Positions 45,145-54,369 of a stretch of DNA of 64,000 bases are shown here, piece by piece. The notes under the pieces were generated by a model. The model made no database searches. It was not told where the DNA came from and saw only the letters and a list, made by a program, of their open reading frames with translations. The translations under genes were made by a program, and so were the position numbers. The number at the start of each line of letters is the position of its first letter. Within the stretch, counting starts at the first letter, position 1. Source of the DNA: CAXBDP01 sp963974465 (GTDB lineage: Bacteria; Bacteroidota; Bacteroidia; Cytophagales; Cyclobacteriaceae); the NCBI GenBank assembly GCA_049340005.1, contig JBMPIY010000007.1, one strand, 5' to 3'.

Positions 45145-45681
45145 TCAAATTCCATAATCTCTTTTGGATAATACAAATTGGTAATTTGCTTCTACACTAG
45201 AAAGTTGATGCTCCATTCGTTTAGCACCTAATTTTAAAACTGCCTTTTGTGATCGGATATTATTTGCTCCTACGTGGAAAATAATGCTAGTCACATACTT
45301 GAAGGCATAGTCTAACATCAATTTTTTCAATGAACTATTATAAATCCCACCCCAAAATTCTCTCGCCAGAAAGGTAAATCCAATCGTAATTCGTGCTTGG
45401 GACTCATCATAATCATAATAGCGTGTGCTTCCGATTATTTTGTTAGAGCGGTTCTCAATGATCAGGAAGGCTCCTCCACTTTTAATCGCTCCATCATAAA
45501 AAACCCTAAAAACCTCCCGTTTATACCGATCATTTTCAGGGTGCTGTTCCCAAATAAGAGGGTCTGATGCAACAGCATATAGGTCTTCAAAATCATTACT
45601 GCTAAGTGGTTTTAGGCTTATTAATTCATCTTTTAAATTAGCAGGCTGAGGATCGAATTTTTGATTTGCAATTTTATCCAT
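45145..45681 (-). CDS. GNAT family acetyltransferase
   Basis: 178 residues of the RimJ-like GNAT group: LKDELISLKPLSSNDFEDLYAVASDPLIW at the start, GSTRYYDYDESQARITIGFTFLAREFWGG in the middle and IIFHVGANNIRSQKAVLKLGAKRMEH at the end (acetyl-CoA fold and the N-x-x-S-Q-K-A motif). It acetylates amino groups of small molecules or protein ends; the substrate is unknown. Confidence 0.87.
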   Translation of the reverse strand: MDKIANQKFDPQPANLKDELISLKPLSSNDFEDLYAVASDPLIWEQHPENDRYKREVFRVFYDGAIKSGGAFLIIENRSNKIIGSTRYYDYDESQARITIGFTFLAREFWGGIYNSSLKKLMLDYAFKYVTSIIFHVGANNIRSQKAVLKLGAKRMEHQLSSVEANYQFVLSKRDYGI

Positions 45682-45793
45682 ACTTCGAATACCTAATTTA
45701 GCTTAAATTCATCTTCTAAATATTTGTGATAAACTAGCCATTAATGCATATAGATATTTAGTAGTTTCAGTAGTAAACTTAATCCAATGTATT

Positions 45794-46939
45794 CTATGAA
45801 CCAGCTTCATTGCAGTGTTTATAAAAATCAATTAACGTTTTCATGTGTGCTGGGAAAGAGAATTCTTCTTCTATTTTTTGTCTATTTTCAGCAAGGTATC
45901 CCCAGTCCATTACTTGTTCCATTGCCTGGGCAAAGGCATCAATATCTCTTTCCTCGACAAGGATTCCATGTTTTCCATTTTCTACGAGTTCCGGAATTCC
46001 TGCATGGAAGGTGGATACAACTGGTAGTTCCATAGACATAGCTTCCATTAGTGCATTGGGTATTCCTTCTGTATTGCCTTTTACGGTGATACTATGGTGA
46101 ATAAAGGCATGGCATTTTTCAAGATAGTCCTTAGTTTGATTTCGGTTTAGCCAGCCGGGAAATTCAATATACTTCACTAAGCCTTGCTCTTCAACATAAG
46201 ATTTTAAGGATGCTAAATCCGGTCCGCCACCTCCTAAAATCAGTTTAGCCTTTCTACCTTTTTCAATTAGCTTTTGAAAAGCTTTTATAGCTTCTAGTTG
46301 TCCTTTGCGCTCTTCAAAATGAGCTACTTGAAAAAATATAAATGGCTCTTTTGGATGATCTTTCTTTTGTCTTCTGAAAAAGTCCGTTCGAGTACCGGAA
46401 TGTAGAATCAAATGTTTGTTAAATTGAATTCCACTTCGTTTAAGGTTCTCCCTTAAAAACTCACAGACAAAAGTGGGATAAACTCTCCAGTCAGACAGCA
46501 TCTTTTCAATCTCCCTAACATAAGACTTCCGCTCCAGATGAAATGATGCATCATGCCCTCGAAAAGAAACAATGATTGGAGTATTTGGAAATTTACTTCT
46601 TTGAAAATTCTGATAAAAGCGCAGTGCCTCATAACCAAAATGACAATGGATGATATCCGGCTTGATTTGCTCCACCAACGCATTTATCCTTTTGGAATAA
46701 GCTGTATTTTCAAAATCAAGTTTCACATCATAGATTTCTGCCCACCACTTAAGCTTTCTTACAATTCTATTTTCCTTGAAAGGAATTTCAAAGACTTTTC
46801 CAAAAGGAAATTGATCCGGGTTATTTCTCTTTGTGCATAGATAGCTAACCTCAAATACTTCGCTTAAGCCTACAACTTCATTATAAATAAAGGTTGTTGT
46901 AGGATTTCCAAAATAATCTGAGACAGCTAATATTTTCAT
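45794..46939 (-). CDS. glycosyltransferase family 4
   Basis: 381 residues, GT-B fold. The N-terminal domain has DYFGNPTTTFIYNEVVGL and DIIHCHFGYEALRFYQ; the C-terminal donor domain has FFQVAHFEERKGQLEAIKAF, LILGGGGPDLASLKSYVEEQ, HHSITVKGNTEGIPNALMEAMSMELPVVSTFHAGIPELVENGKHGILV (E-x7-E motif). It closely resembles the next upstream gene at 47025 throughout, so the two are tandem paralogues. It probably adds sugars to a surface glycan. Confidence 0.92.
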   Translation of the reverse strand: MKILAVSDYFGNPTTTFIYNEVVGLSEVFEVSYLCTKRNNPDQFPFGKVFEIPFKENRIVRKLKWWAEIYDVKLDFENTAYSKRINALVEQIKPDIIHCHFGYEALRFYQNFQRSKFPNTPIIVSFRGHDASFHLERKSYVREIEKMLSDWRVYPTFVCEFLRENLKRSGIQFNKHLILHSGTRTDFFRRQKKDHPKEPFIFFQVAHFEERKGQLEAIKAFQKLIEKGRKAKLILGGGGPDLASLKSYVEEQGLVKYIEFPGWLNRNQTKDYLEKCHAFIHHSITVKGNTEGIPNALMEAMSMELPVVSTFHAGIPELVENGKHGILVEERDIDAFAQAMEQVMDWGYLAENRQKIEEEFSFPAHMKTLIDFYKHCNEAGS

Positions 46940-47024
46940 ATTTTAAAAAGGCAGGTATTCCTATTGTATTGGGAAACAAGTTTAACGTTACAAATAATTA
47001 AAAATAATCATGTTGGCAAAACAA

Positions 47025-48200
47025 TTATATTGATTTGATTAGTGTTTTATATAACGCATTCATCTGTTCCAAATGAACTGAATGAGAGAAATTTTTGACA
47101 ATCAACTCCCTGTTTTTCGGGAGAAATCCCCATGTCATAATTTTTTTCATTGAATCAGCATAAGCTGAGATATCTCTTTCATGCACCAAGATCCCATTCA
47201 CTCCATTCTCTACTAATTCAGGAATACCCGCATGAAAGGTTGATAAAATTGGCATTTCCATAGACATTGCCTCCATAATAGCCGTAGGAATCCCTTCTGT
47301 ATGATTGTTTATAGCTAAACTATGATGAACAAATGCATTAGCATGATCCATATACACTTTAGTTTGACTTGGGACAATCCAGCCTGGAAAATCAATATAA
47401 TCTTGTAATTGCATTTGCCTAACCAGACTCTTCATTTCATCCAATAGCGGCCCACCTCCTGCTAATATCATCCTCACATGCAATTTTGGGTTCTCCTTTA
47501 ACAATAATTCAAATGCTTCAATGGTTTCCCTAATCCCTTTACGTTTTTCAAAGTGTGAAACTTGAAAGAAAGTAAATGGGGAAGAACTATCCGGATAGAG
47601 ATATCTCTTGAAAAATTCAGTATTAACACCACAGTGAATGATATGTGCCAATTTTAAATCTATATCCTTTTGAATAAGGTTTTTCTTTAAAAACTCGCAA
47701 ACAAATACCGGGAAAACATTTGAATGGCTTAACATGGTCTTTATAGCCCTTACATAGGATTTTCTATTTAAATGAAAAGAAGCATCATGACCATGAAATA
47801 TCACAACAATTGGGATTTTAGCCTCCCTAATTTCAGAAGGCATGTTTTGAAATAATCTAAGTGCCTCATAACCAAAATGGCATTGAATTACTTTGGGGTT
47901 TTTAAGTTCAAAAAAACGCTTAAGCTTTCTGGCAAATGAGTTATTTCTGAAATTTAATTTTAGGTCATTAATTTCTAACCACCATTTCAATTTTCTTTTC
48001 AATCTACCTTCATGAAAAGGTATAACTTCAACCTTATCAAATGGAAATTTCTCTTGATTTAATCTCTCTGTACATAAATAGGTAATATCATAAAGCTCAT
48101 TTAAGCCTATTAATTCATTATAAATAAAGGTAGTAGTATTATTGCAAAAATAATCTGAATAAATAACTACTGATTCCAGACTCGAATTAGGGTGGTCCAT
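47025..48200 (-). CDS. glycosyltransferase family 4 (tandem paralogue)
   Basis: 391 residues with the same layout as the gene at 45794: DYFCNNTTTFIYNELIGL, VIQCHFGYEALRLFQN, FFQVSHFEKRKGIRETIEAF, ILAGGGPLLDEMKSLV, HHSLAINNHTEGIPTAIMEAMSMEMPILSTFHAGIPELVENGVNGILV. Conservation along the whole length with many substitutions indicates an old duplication with kept function, perhaps different acceptor or donor. It is the first gene of the pair (85 bp spacing). Confidence 0.92.
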   Translation of the reverse strand: MDHPNSSLESVVIYSDYFCNNTTTFIYNELIGLNELYDITYLCTERLNQEKFPFDKVEVIPFHEGRLKRKLKWWLEINDLKLNFRNNSFARKLKRFFELKNPKVIQCHFGYEALRLFQNMPSEIREAKIPIVVIFHGHDASFHLNRKSYVRAIKTMLSHSNVFPVFVCEFLKKNLIQKDIDLKLAHIIHCGVNTEFFKRYLYPDSSSPFTFFQVSHFEKRKGIRETIEAFELLLKENPKLHVRMILAGGGPLLDEMKSLVRQMQLQDYIDFPGWIVPSQTKVYMDHANAFVHHSLAINNHTEGIPTAIMEAMSMEMPILSTFHAGIPELVENGVNGILVHERDISAYADSMKKIMTWGFLPKNRELIVKNFSHSVHLEQMNALYKTLIKSI

Positions 48201-48382
48201 TTAAATTTAGTTGATTAATTGCTTTTATAAAACTCAACAACAGAGGTTAGTAAGGCTAACGAAAGTACGGGTTTTACAAGCATCTACGTTGAAATCTGAA
48301 TCATTAATTTTCAATTAGGGCAGTTTAATAATAAATAACAAGTTGATTGCTTCTCTTTCAAAATTCATTTTTAATTTCAACC

Positions 48383-49444
48383 ATGAAAATTGCAATAGTA
48401 ACAGGCTCAAATGGTCTCATAGGAAGTGAAGCTGTAAAATTCTTTTCCCAGCAAGGCTTTAAAGTAATAGGAATAGATAATGATATGAGGTCTTATTTCT
48501 TTGGAAATGAAGCGAGTACAAAGAAAAATGAACGGAAATTATTAGACAGCATTCCTGAGTTTCAAAGCCTATCCCTTGACATTCGAAATCAAGAAGATAT
48601 GGATGCTGTATTTCAAAAGTATGGCACAGACATTAAATTAGTTATCCATACTGCTGCACAACCCTCACATGACTGGGCGGCAAAGGAACCACTAACAGAC
48701 TTTACAGTAAATGCCAATGGCACATTGGTAATGCTGGAGGCCACTAGAAAATTTGCTCAGGAAGCGGTATTTATTTTTACGAGTACCAATAAAGTGTATG
48801 GTGATACTCCTAACTACCTCCCACTTATTGAAACAGAAACTAGATGGGAAGTAGATCCTAGTCACGCCTATGCTGAATATGGAATAGATGAAAAAATGAG
48901 TATTGACCACTGCAAGCACAGTTTGTTTGGCGCCAGTAAGGTTGCTGCAGATGTATTGGTACAAGAATACGGACAGTATTTTGGAATGAAAACCGTAAGC
49001 TTTAGAGGTGGGTGCTTAACGGGTCCGGCTCATTCCGGAGCAGAGCTACATGGCTTTTTGGCCTATTTAATTAAGTGCGCAGTGTATAAGCGACCTTACA
49101 CTATCTTTGGCTATAAGGGGAAACAAGTTCGAGATAATATCCATAGTTACGATTTGATCAATGCATTTTGGCATTATTATCAAAAGCCCATCCCCGGAGC
49201 TGTATACAATATGGGTGGCTCTCGACATGCCAATATTTCAATGCTTGAAGCCATCGCCATGATTGAGCAATTATCTGGACATAAATTAAGCTATACCTTA
49301 TCTGATCAAGCGAGGATTGGCGACCATATTTGGTATGTCAGTGATGTACGCAAGTTTGAGCAGGATTATCCCAATTGGAAGTATAGTTATGATATGGAAC
49401 GTACGCTTAAGGAAATGATTGCAGCAGCTGAAAGAGGAGAGTAA
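48383..49444 (+). CDS. NAD-dependent epimerase, CDP-paratose 2-epimerase-like
   Basis: 353 residues from ATG 48383, chosen over an upstream in-frame start because the protein then begins MKIAIVTGSNGLIGSEAVKF, the Rossmann glycine motif. The short-chain catalytic set is present (FIFTSTNKVYG, and Tyr/Lys in YAEYGIDEKMS). FGASKVAADVLVQEYGQYFG, RGGCLTGPAHSGAELHGFLAYLI and VRDNIHSYDLINAFWHYYQ match CDP-paratose/CDP-tyvelose epimerases. It would make a CDP-3,6-dideoxyhexose, yet no CDP-sugar precursor genes are visible here. The next gene follows directly. Confidence 0.87.
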   Translation: MKIAIVTGSNGLIGSEAVKFFSQQGFKVIGIDNDMRSYFFGNEASTKKNERKLLDSIPEFQSLSLDIRNQEDMDAVFQKYGTDIKLVIHTAAQPSHDWAAKEPLTDFTVNANGTLVMLEATRKFAQEAVFIFTSTNKVYGDTPNYLPLIETETRWEVDPSHAYAEYGIDEKMSIDHCKHSLFGASKVAADVLVQEYGQYFGMKTVSFRGGCLTGPAHSGAELHGFLAYLIKCAVYKRPYTIFGYKGKQVRDNIHSYDLINAFWHYYQKPIPGAVYNMGGSRHANISMLEAIAMIEQLSGHKLSYTLSDQARIGDHIWYVSDVRKFEQDYPNWKYSYDMERTLKEMIAAAERGE

Positions 49445-50335
49445 ATGATAGTAGTTAGACTATGGGGTGGCTTAGGCAATCAGTTATTTCAGTATGCAAC
49501 CGGACAAGCTTTAGCGACAAAAAATGGATGTGAGCTGAAAATTGATACAAGTTTATTGTATGAAAATTTGGACGATCCATTAACTGTTAAGAGAGAATTT
49601 GACCTTAATGTATTTAACATTAAAGCTGAATTGGCGACAAAAGAAGAGATCGCTTTTTTTAATCCACCCGCTTCAAATATTCCTCAAAAGCTAAAAGCAA
49701 AATGGCTTAATTTTAAATATCCGAATAGAGTTTATGCTGAAAAACATTTTCATTTTGATCCAAAATTAGCATTGCAAAAACCTCCTTTATGCATTATTGG
49801 CAATTGGCAGAGTTATAAATATTTTCAAGAAACTGAAGGAAGTTTACGCTCCGAATTGAAATTTAGTAAAGAGCTTGAAGCAAATTCTACTGATTTGGCA
49901 AATGAGATTCAAAGCACACAATCCGTTTGCATAAACATTAGAAGAGGTGACTATGTAAATCACCCAGTGTATAGTAAAACATTAGGATTTAGAGGGCTTG
50001 AGTACTTAATCCCAGCGGTTGAAAAAATTAAAGAAAAAGTAGAAAATCCATCTTTTTATATTTTTTCCGATGACATAAAATGGTGTGAAGAAGTTCTACA
50101 ACCTAAAATTGGCGGGAGGGTAATTGACCATCGTCACAAAGGCTGGAAGTTTGGTAATTACTTGCAGCTAATCAGCCTTTGCAAACATCAAATTATTCCT
50201 AATTCTACTTTTGGCTGGTGGGGGGCATGGCTAAATAATAATCCAAATAAAATTGTAGTAGCCCCTCAATTATGGTATCAAGATAAAAGCTATGACACGA
50301 AGGATTTGTGTCCTGATGACTGGATAAAGATTTAA
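49445..50335 (+). CDS. alpha-1,2-fucosyltransferase-like (GT11)
   Basis: 296 residues. MIVVRLWGGLGNQLFQYATG, VCINIRRGDYVNHP near 160 (HxRRxD-like donor motif), FYIFSDDIKWCEEVL near 200 and IIPNSTFGWWGAWLN near 255 are the GT11 signature blocks. It should transfer fucose, or a related deoxysugar given the neighbour, to a glycan. It starts 1 bp after the epimerase stop, so the two form one unit. One GCGGGAGG octamer lies in it. Confidence 0.92.
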   Translation: MIVVRLWGGLGNQLFQYATGQALATKNGCELKIDTSLLYENLDDPLTVKREFDLNVFNIKAELATKEEIAFFNPPASNIPQKLKAKWLNFKYPNRVYAEKHFHFDPKLALQKPPLCIIGNWQSYKYFQETEGSLRSELKFSKELEANSTDLANEIQSTQSVCINIRRGDYVNHPVYSKTLGFRGLEYLIPAVEKIKEKVENPSFYIFSDDIKWCEEVLQPKIGGRVIDHRHKGWKFGNYLQLISLCKHQIIPNSTFGWWGAWLNNNPNKIVVAPQLWYQDKSYDTKDLCPDDWIKI

Positions 50336-50337
50336 AT

Positions 50338-51081
50338 TTATTTTTTCACCCCAATCACATGTAAACCAAAGGCTAACAGTTCATTAGAAGCATTTCCTTT
50401 TTGAGAAAATTTCTTTAATTTGGAGAGTATAATTCGTCTGGCCAATTCAAATAAAAGCCCCTTTTTAACTTGAGGTGCATACTTATCAGAGGCGATTTTC
50501 ATGAAATGCATTTCTTGAGCTACATACTCAAAATAATTACCATTATAGTCTATTGATTCTATGGCAATATTATTTTCCTGAAACCAATGCTCATAAAAAT
50601 AACGGCTAAAGCCGGTTGAATAGTGATAAGGTGCGAAATGAGTGATAGAGCAAAATGGGGCTGTAATAATCAGTTTTCCCCCTGGTTTTAAAACCCTAGA
50701 AAATTCTTTGATTGCTGCCATAGGATCAGGGATATGCTCTAGCACCTCTGTGCATAATACAACATCAAAAGATGCATCCGATACAGGCATATTTATGATA
50801 TCAGATACAATATCTATTTGGGAATAATCCCATTCTCCATTTTGGATTCCTGTACCATCGCCCTTTCCATCATATTGATTAAAATCTTGGCTAGTATAGT
50901 TTAAATGGCTACAGTACTTTTTGTATTGGCACTCTCCTGCTCCAGCATCCAATATTTTCAGGCCTGCGGGAATGCTTTGCAGTTGATTTTTAATCCAGTT
51001 TTGTCTATCTGTTAGATTGTTTAAACCAACCTCACTATAGTCGCCTAAAATGGCTCTATTTGTTTTATGTATCAAACTCAT
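50338..51081 (-). CDS. class I SAM-dependent methyltransferase
   Basis: 247 residues with ILDAGAGECQYKKYC near 40 (SAM-binding motif I) and FDVVLCTEVLEHIPDPMAAIKEFSRVLKPGGKLIITAPF at about 100-140. The C-terminal part is unfamiliar. It probably methylates a sugar or lipid intermediate of the polysaccharide. Its start overlaps the preceding glycosyltransferase stop (TAATG). Confidence 0.9.
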   Translation of the reverse strand: MSLIHKTNRAILGDYSEVGLNNLTDRQNWIKNQLQSIPAGLKILDAGAGECQYKKYCSHLNYTSQDFNQYDGKGDGTGIQNGEWDYSQIDIVSDIINMPVSDASFDVVLCTEVLEHIPDPMAAIKEFSRVLKPGGKLIITAPFCSITHFAPYHYSTGFSRYFYEHWFQENNIAIESIDYNGNYFEYVAQEMHFMKIASDKYAPQVKKGLLFELARRIILSKLKKFSQKGNASNELLAFGLHVIGVKK

Positions 51082-51980
51082 TAAGTACCGATAATAGATT
51101 TAAACAATAATTTCCATGTTTGCCATTTAAATAGTTTCCGTCTATCTAAGGCCACAGAACGAGTAAAATTATAAAGTCTTTTCTGACTTGAAAGCTTTTT
51201 ATCTGCAAATAACCAAAAATGATAATTGGCTAGTAAATTATTGATATAATGTCTAGGTAAGCGCGTTTTAACTTCTGGATAGCTTTGAATTTTAGACCAA
51301 ACTTCGATTTGCCTTAGATAATTAGTAGAACCCGCCACACTTAAGTTTCCAGGATGCCTTCTTATTAACCCGGTATGTTCAGGAATCACAAAAAATTGAG
51401 AAATGGCTGCCACACGTATAAAACACTCCGCATCAATATTAATTTTTATTTGCTCATTGAAGCGAATATTGGCAAATAAGGAATGATGAAATGAACAGGC
51501 CGTTGGATAGAGCGCTACTTGCATGGCGTACTCTAATGAATCTTTAAAATTATTCTCTACAATACTTTGATGGTCCTTTATAGCACCATTTTCAATAAAG
51601 GCAATAAAACTACGGAAAAAGGCTTTTTGAAAATTAGATTTTACGATTGCTGCATGATGTAACTCGAGGTGATTAGGCTTCCATAAATCATCTGAATCTA
51701 AAAAAGCAAAATATTCTCCACTTGCATTTGAGATGGCAGTATTTCTGGCTGCTCCTGCTCCAGCATTCTTTTGCTTAATTATCCTAATACGATCATCACC
51801 GTACGCTTCCAAAATACTTACTGACTTATCAGTAGATCCATCATCCACGGCCACTAATTCCCAATCCTTAAATGATTGATTTAATACTGTATCTATCGTT
51901 TCAGCTAAAAAATCCTCCCTATTGTATATTGGTAATAAAATGGAGAAAAAGGGTTTGGTATTTTTAATTATGTTTGTCAA
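51081..51980 (-). CDS. glycosyltransferase family 2
   Basis: 299 residues, GT-A fold: FFSILLPIYNREDFLAETIDTVL near 10, WELVAVDDGSTDKSV near 40, AAGAARNTAISNASGEYFAFLDSDD near 75-100 (DxD). A membrane-facing C-terminus lacks clear spans. It should add a sugar to the growing polysaccharide. It is coupled to the methyltransferase by a TAATG overlap. Confidence 0.92.
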   Translation of the reverse strand: MTNIIKNTKPFFSILLPIYNREDFLAETIDTVLNQSFKDWELVAVDDGSTDKSVSILEAYGDDRIRIIKQKNAGAGAARNTAISNASGEYFAFLDSDDLWKPNHLELHHAAIVKSNFQKAFFRSFIAFIENGAIKDHQSIVENNFKDSLEYAMQVALYPTACSFHHSLFANIRFNEQIKINIDAECFIRVAAISQFFVIPEHTGLIRRHPGNLSVAGSTNYLRQIEVWSKIQSYPEVKTRLPRHYINNLLANYHFWLFADKKLSSQKRLYNFTRSVALDRRKLFKWQTWKLLFKSIIGT

Positions 51981-52009
51981 AAATCTTGCTTTATTATTTA
52001 TCGATCAAA

Positions 52010-53254
52010 ATGATTATTGAGAACAAACTGGTGAACAAAGTTAAAATATTAAGCTTCCCAATAACTATTTTAACTTGCCTAATAGGCTATTCTTTTTTCA
52101 ATGATTACCGCATTTTACTAAGATTTATCGGCGTTCCAGCTGAAGCAATCATTTTTACTGATCTAAAAGACACGATCGAATTCGCGAAAAACTATTTTTA
52201 TGGAAATTTACCTATAGAAGAGTATGGACAATTGGGATTTGCTTGGGCTCCATTTGTTTTAATACCTATCGATTGGCATATCCCTTTAGGCATATTACTT
52301 GGACTCACTTTTTTCTATATAGCTTCTCTATTTCCTATCAAAAATGGGAAAATATACTTTTCTCTATTATTAGGTTCATACGTTGTAATATTTGCGGTTG
52401 AAAGAGGACAACCGGACTTATTAATATTTATTTCTTGTTTCTTTTTGATAAAATTAGTCCAAAAAAATCAAACAGTATTTTCCACACTATTAATTATTTA
52501 TTTGTCTTTACTTAAGTTTTTTCCTGCAAGTCTTTTTGCCCTCCTTTGGAACAAGAAAATAACAAGGAGTCTATTAATTACTATTTTAGGTCTTTCGGCA
52601 TTAGCTGCGGGTGTACTATTGGAATGGGACTTATTTATTGAAACGATTGCACATCAAAACAGAATGTTTGGTGGGCTCACATGGAAGTCTTTTGGCTCAC
52701 ATGGAATTTTTAGTTTATTCAATAGTATCAACTTATGGAGCATTGGTGCAATCCCTACAATAGTAGGTTCCATATTATGCATTCTGATTTTCATAATGAT
52801 TGGGTTTTTCATAAATAATTCAGATAAAAATCAAAATAAGTCTACAAAGTCTATATACTTTTTAGTTGGCTCCTTGCTTTTTTTGACCACGTTTATGCTT
52901 GGAAGAAACTTTGATTACAAATTAGTTTTCTTGCTCTTCACCATCCCATTTTTATTGGATACATTTTATTCGGAGAACCTCAAAAAAGAAAGACTTCTAG
53001 GAACAATACTGCTAATTGCCATATTTATCAGCTTTTGGAGTGGACTTTTGGGTGGAGATCTTTTAGAAGGAATCAGAGATCAAAACCTAGATAATCTTGT
53101 TGGTCAAATATTGAGGCTATACCTAAATGGCTTTAATGTGATAAAAGAGCTTTTGACCTGGGTAATCTTTGCCGGTCTTAGTTATTTCACTATCCAACTA
53201 TTGCCTCCTTGGTTTGGGCAAACATTAAATCTCTCAATTTTTAGAACCAAATAG
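52010..53254 (+). CDS. GT87-like membrane protein (DUF2029)
   Basis: 414 residues from ATG 52010; a TTG at 51974 would overlap the divergent gene and is less likely. About ten membrane spans and a lumenal loop before them, as in polyprenyl-phosphate-dependent mannosyltransferases of the DUF2029/GT87 group. The short Asp/Glu segments after the first span (DLKDTIEFAKNYFYGNLPI, residues of about 45-65) fit the catalytic loop region. Its end overlaps the convergent gene by 21 bp. Confidence 0.7.
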   Translation: MIIENKLVNKVKILSFPITILTCLIGYSFFNDYRILLRFIGVPAEAIIFTDLKDTIEFAKNYFYGNLPIEEYGQLGFAWAPFVLIPIDWHIPLGILLGLTFFYIASLFPIKNGKIYFSLLLGSYVVIFAVERGQPDLLIFISCFFLIKLVQKNQTVFSTLLIIYLSLLKFFPASLFALLWNKKITRSLLITILGLSALAAGVLLEWDLFIETIAHQNRMFGGLTWKSFGSHGIFSLFNSINLWSIGAIPTIVGSILCILIFIMIGFFINNSDKNQNKSTKSIYFLVGSLLFLTTFMLGRNFDYKLVFLLFTIPFLLDTFYSENLKKERLLGTILLIAIFISFWSGLLGGDLLEGIRDQNLDNLVGQILRLYLNGFNVIKELLTWVIFAGLSYFTIQLLPPWFGQTLNLSIFRTK

Positions 53255-54355
53255 CTTAGAGAAGAGTGTTTTTTTCGATTTTAATGGACTTGTAATGCTC
53301 ACCCTACTGAGTTTTGCTTTATGTGCATTTTCAATTGACTGCCAAGGACAATCTTGTATAAAATGCTTAACTAATTGCCTTTGCAAGGCTAATAAGCGAA
53401 TATATTCCTCAGGATGATTATCTAGGAAAATGATTTTTTCTTTGGCTTCTGCTACCGATCTTACCCAAGTTTCTTTGGGTAATAATTGCGTATGGATTAA
53501 ATCCTCCGGTGCCATCAATACAAGAGTTCCTAGGGAGATTGCCTCGGCTACTGAATTGCCACGAGTTGGGCGACCACCTACTTTCAGAAAGTATTTTGCA
53601 TCAAAAACCTCGCGCAAATTATCCTTGATTAATTGTTGATGAACGCGAATAGGATGCCCGGTATCTTTTAATGGTTCATAATGAGGAATTATTTTTACGG
53701 GTCTTTCTTTTACGACATTCACTTCCGCATAAACACCATTTTTTAAAGACTCTCTGCCAAGCTCCTTTTTTAATATCTCTTCAAGACAATAAGGACCAAG
53801 ATAGGTGTAGGGAAAATCCAGAATTCCCAAACTATTAGCAATAATGCCTCTAGACTCTTGATTTAATGAGCAGTCATAATCATAATAAACCTTATCCATA
53901 AAGCGATTTGCCTCAGCAATCATATAAGTCCATAGGACATTCGGATACTGTAAGATAATGCTTTGTGGCACTGCGAAATTCATACAAATAACCACATCAT
54001 ATTTAGCCCAATCTATAGAACTTGGTTCCACTGCAAAATCACCCGGAGGAATATTAACTCCCGGGCTTTTGAATTCTTGTCCGGGAATTTTATCTAACGT
54101 AGTATGATTTAATTTTCTAAAATCATCTGGACCATTTTTTGACCAAGTGGCTAATATCTTTTCCCAATGTCGCGATTCCGGATCCGAAGTCTCTTTGGTG
54201 ATAATAAAATCAGCATTATGTAAAGTAAAAAACCCTATAGGGCCTACCCTACCCATTGAAGAAAATAGCAATTCAGCTGCATTTGAACCATTAGCTGCAA
54301 CATACAAATCTTGGTAAACTACCTGCTTGACAACGGCTATTTTCAACTTATCCAT
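53234..54355 (-). CDS. glycosyltransferase-like protein
   Basis: 373 residues. No canonical GT4 domain is visible, but KVGGRPTRGNSVAEAISLGTLVLMAPEDLIHTQLL near 265-300 resembles the donor-binding end of GT-B enzymes. The N-terminal part includes AELLFSSMGRVGPIGFFTLH and VDWAKYDVVICMNFAVPQSII. It is probably a glycosyltransferase of an uncommon family. It lies 14 bp after the asparagine synthase gene and its end overlaps the convergent gene. Confidence 0.7.
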   Translation of the reverse strand: MDKLKIAVVKQVVYQDLYVAANGSNAAELLFSSMGRVGPIGFFTLHNADFIITKETSDPESRHWEKILATWSKNGPDDFRKLNHTTLDKIPGQEFKSPGVNIPPGDFAVEPSSIDWAKYDVVICMNFAVPQSIILQYPNVLWTYMIAEANRFMDKVYYDYDCSLNQESRGIIANSLGILDFPYTYLGPYCLEEILKKELGRESLKNGVYAEVNVVKERPVKIIPHYEPLKDTGHPIRVHQQLIKDNLREVFDAKYFLKVGGRPTRGNSVAEAISLGTLVLMAPEDLIHTQLLPKETWVRSVAEAKEKIIFLDNHPEEYIRLLALQRQLVKHFIQDCPWQSIENAHKAKLSRVSITSPLKSKKTLFSKLFGSKN

Positions 54356-54369
54356 AGTTTAAGATTGAT

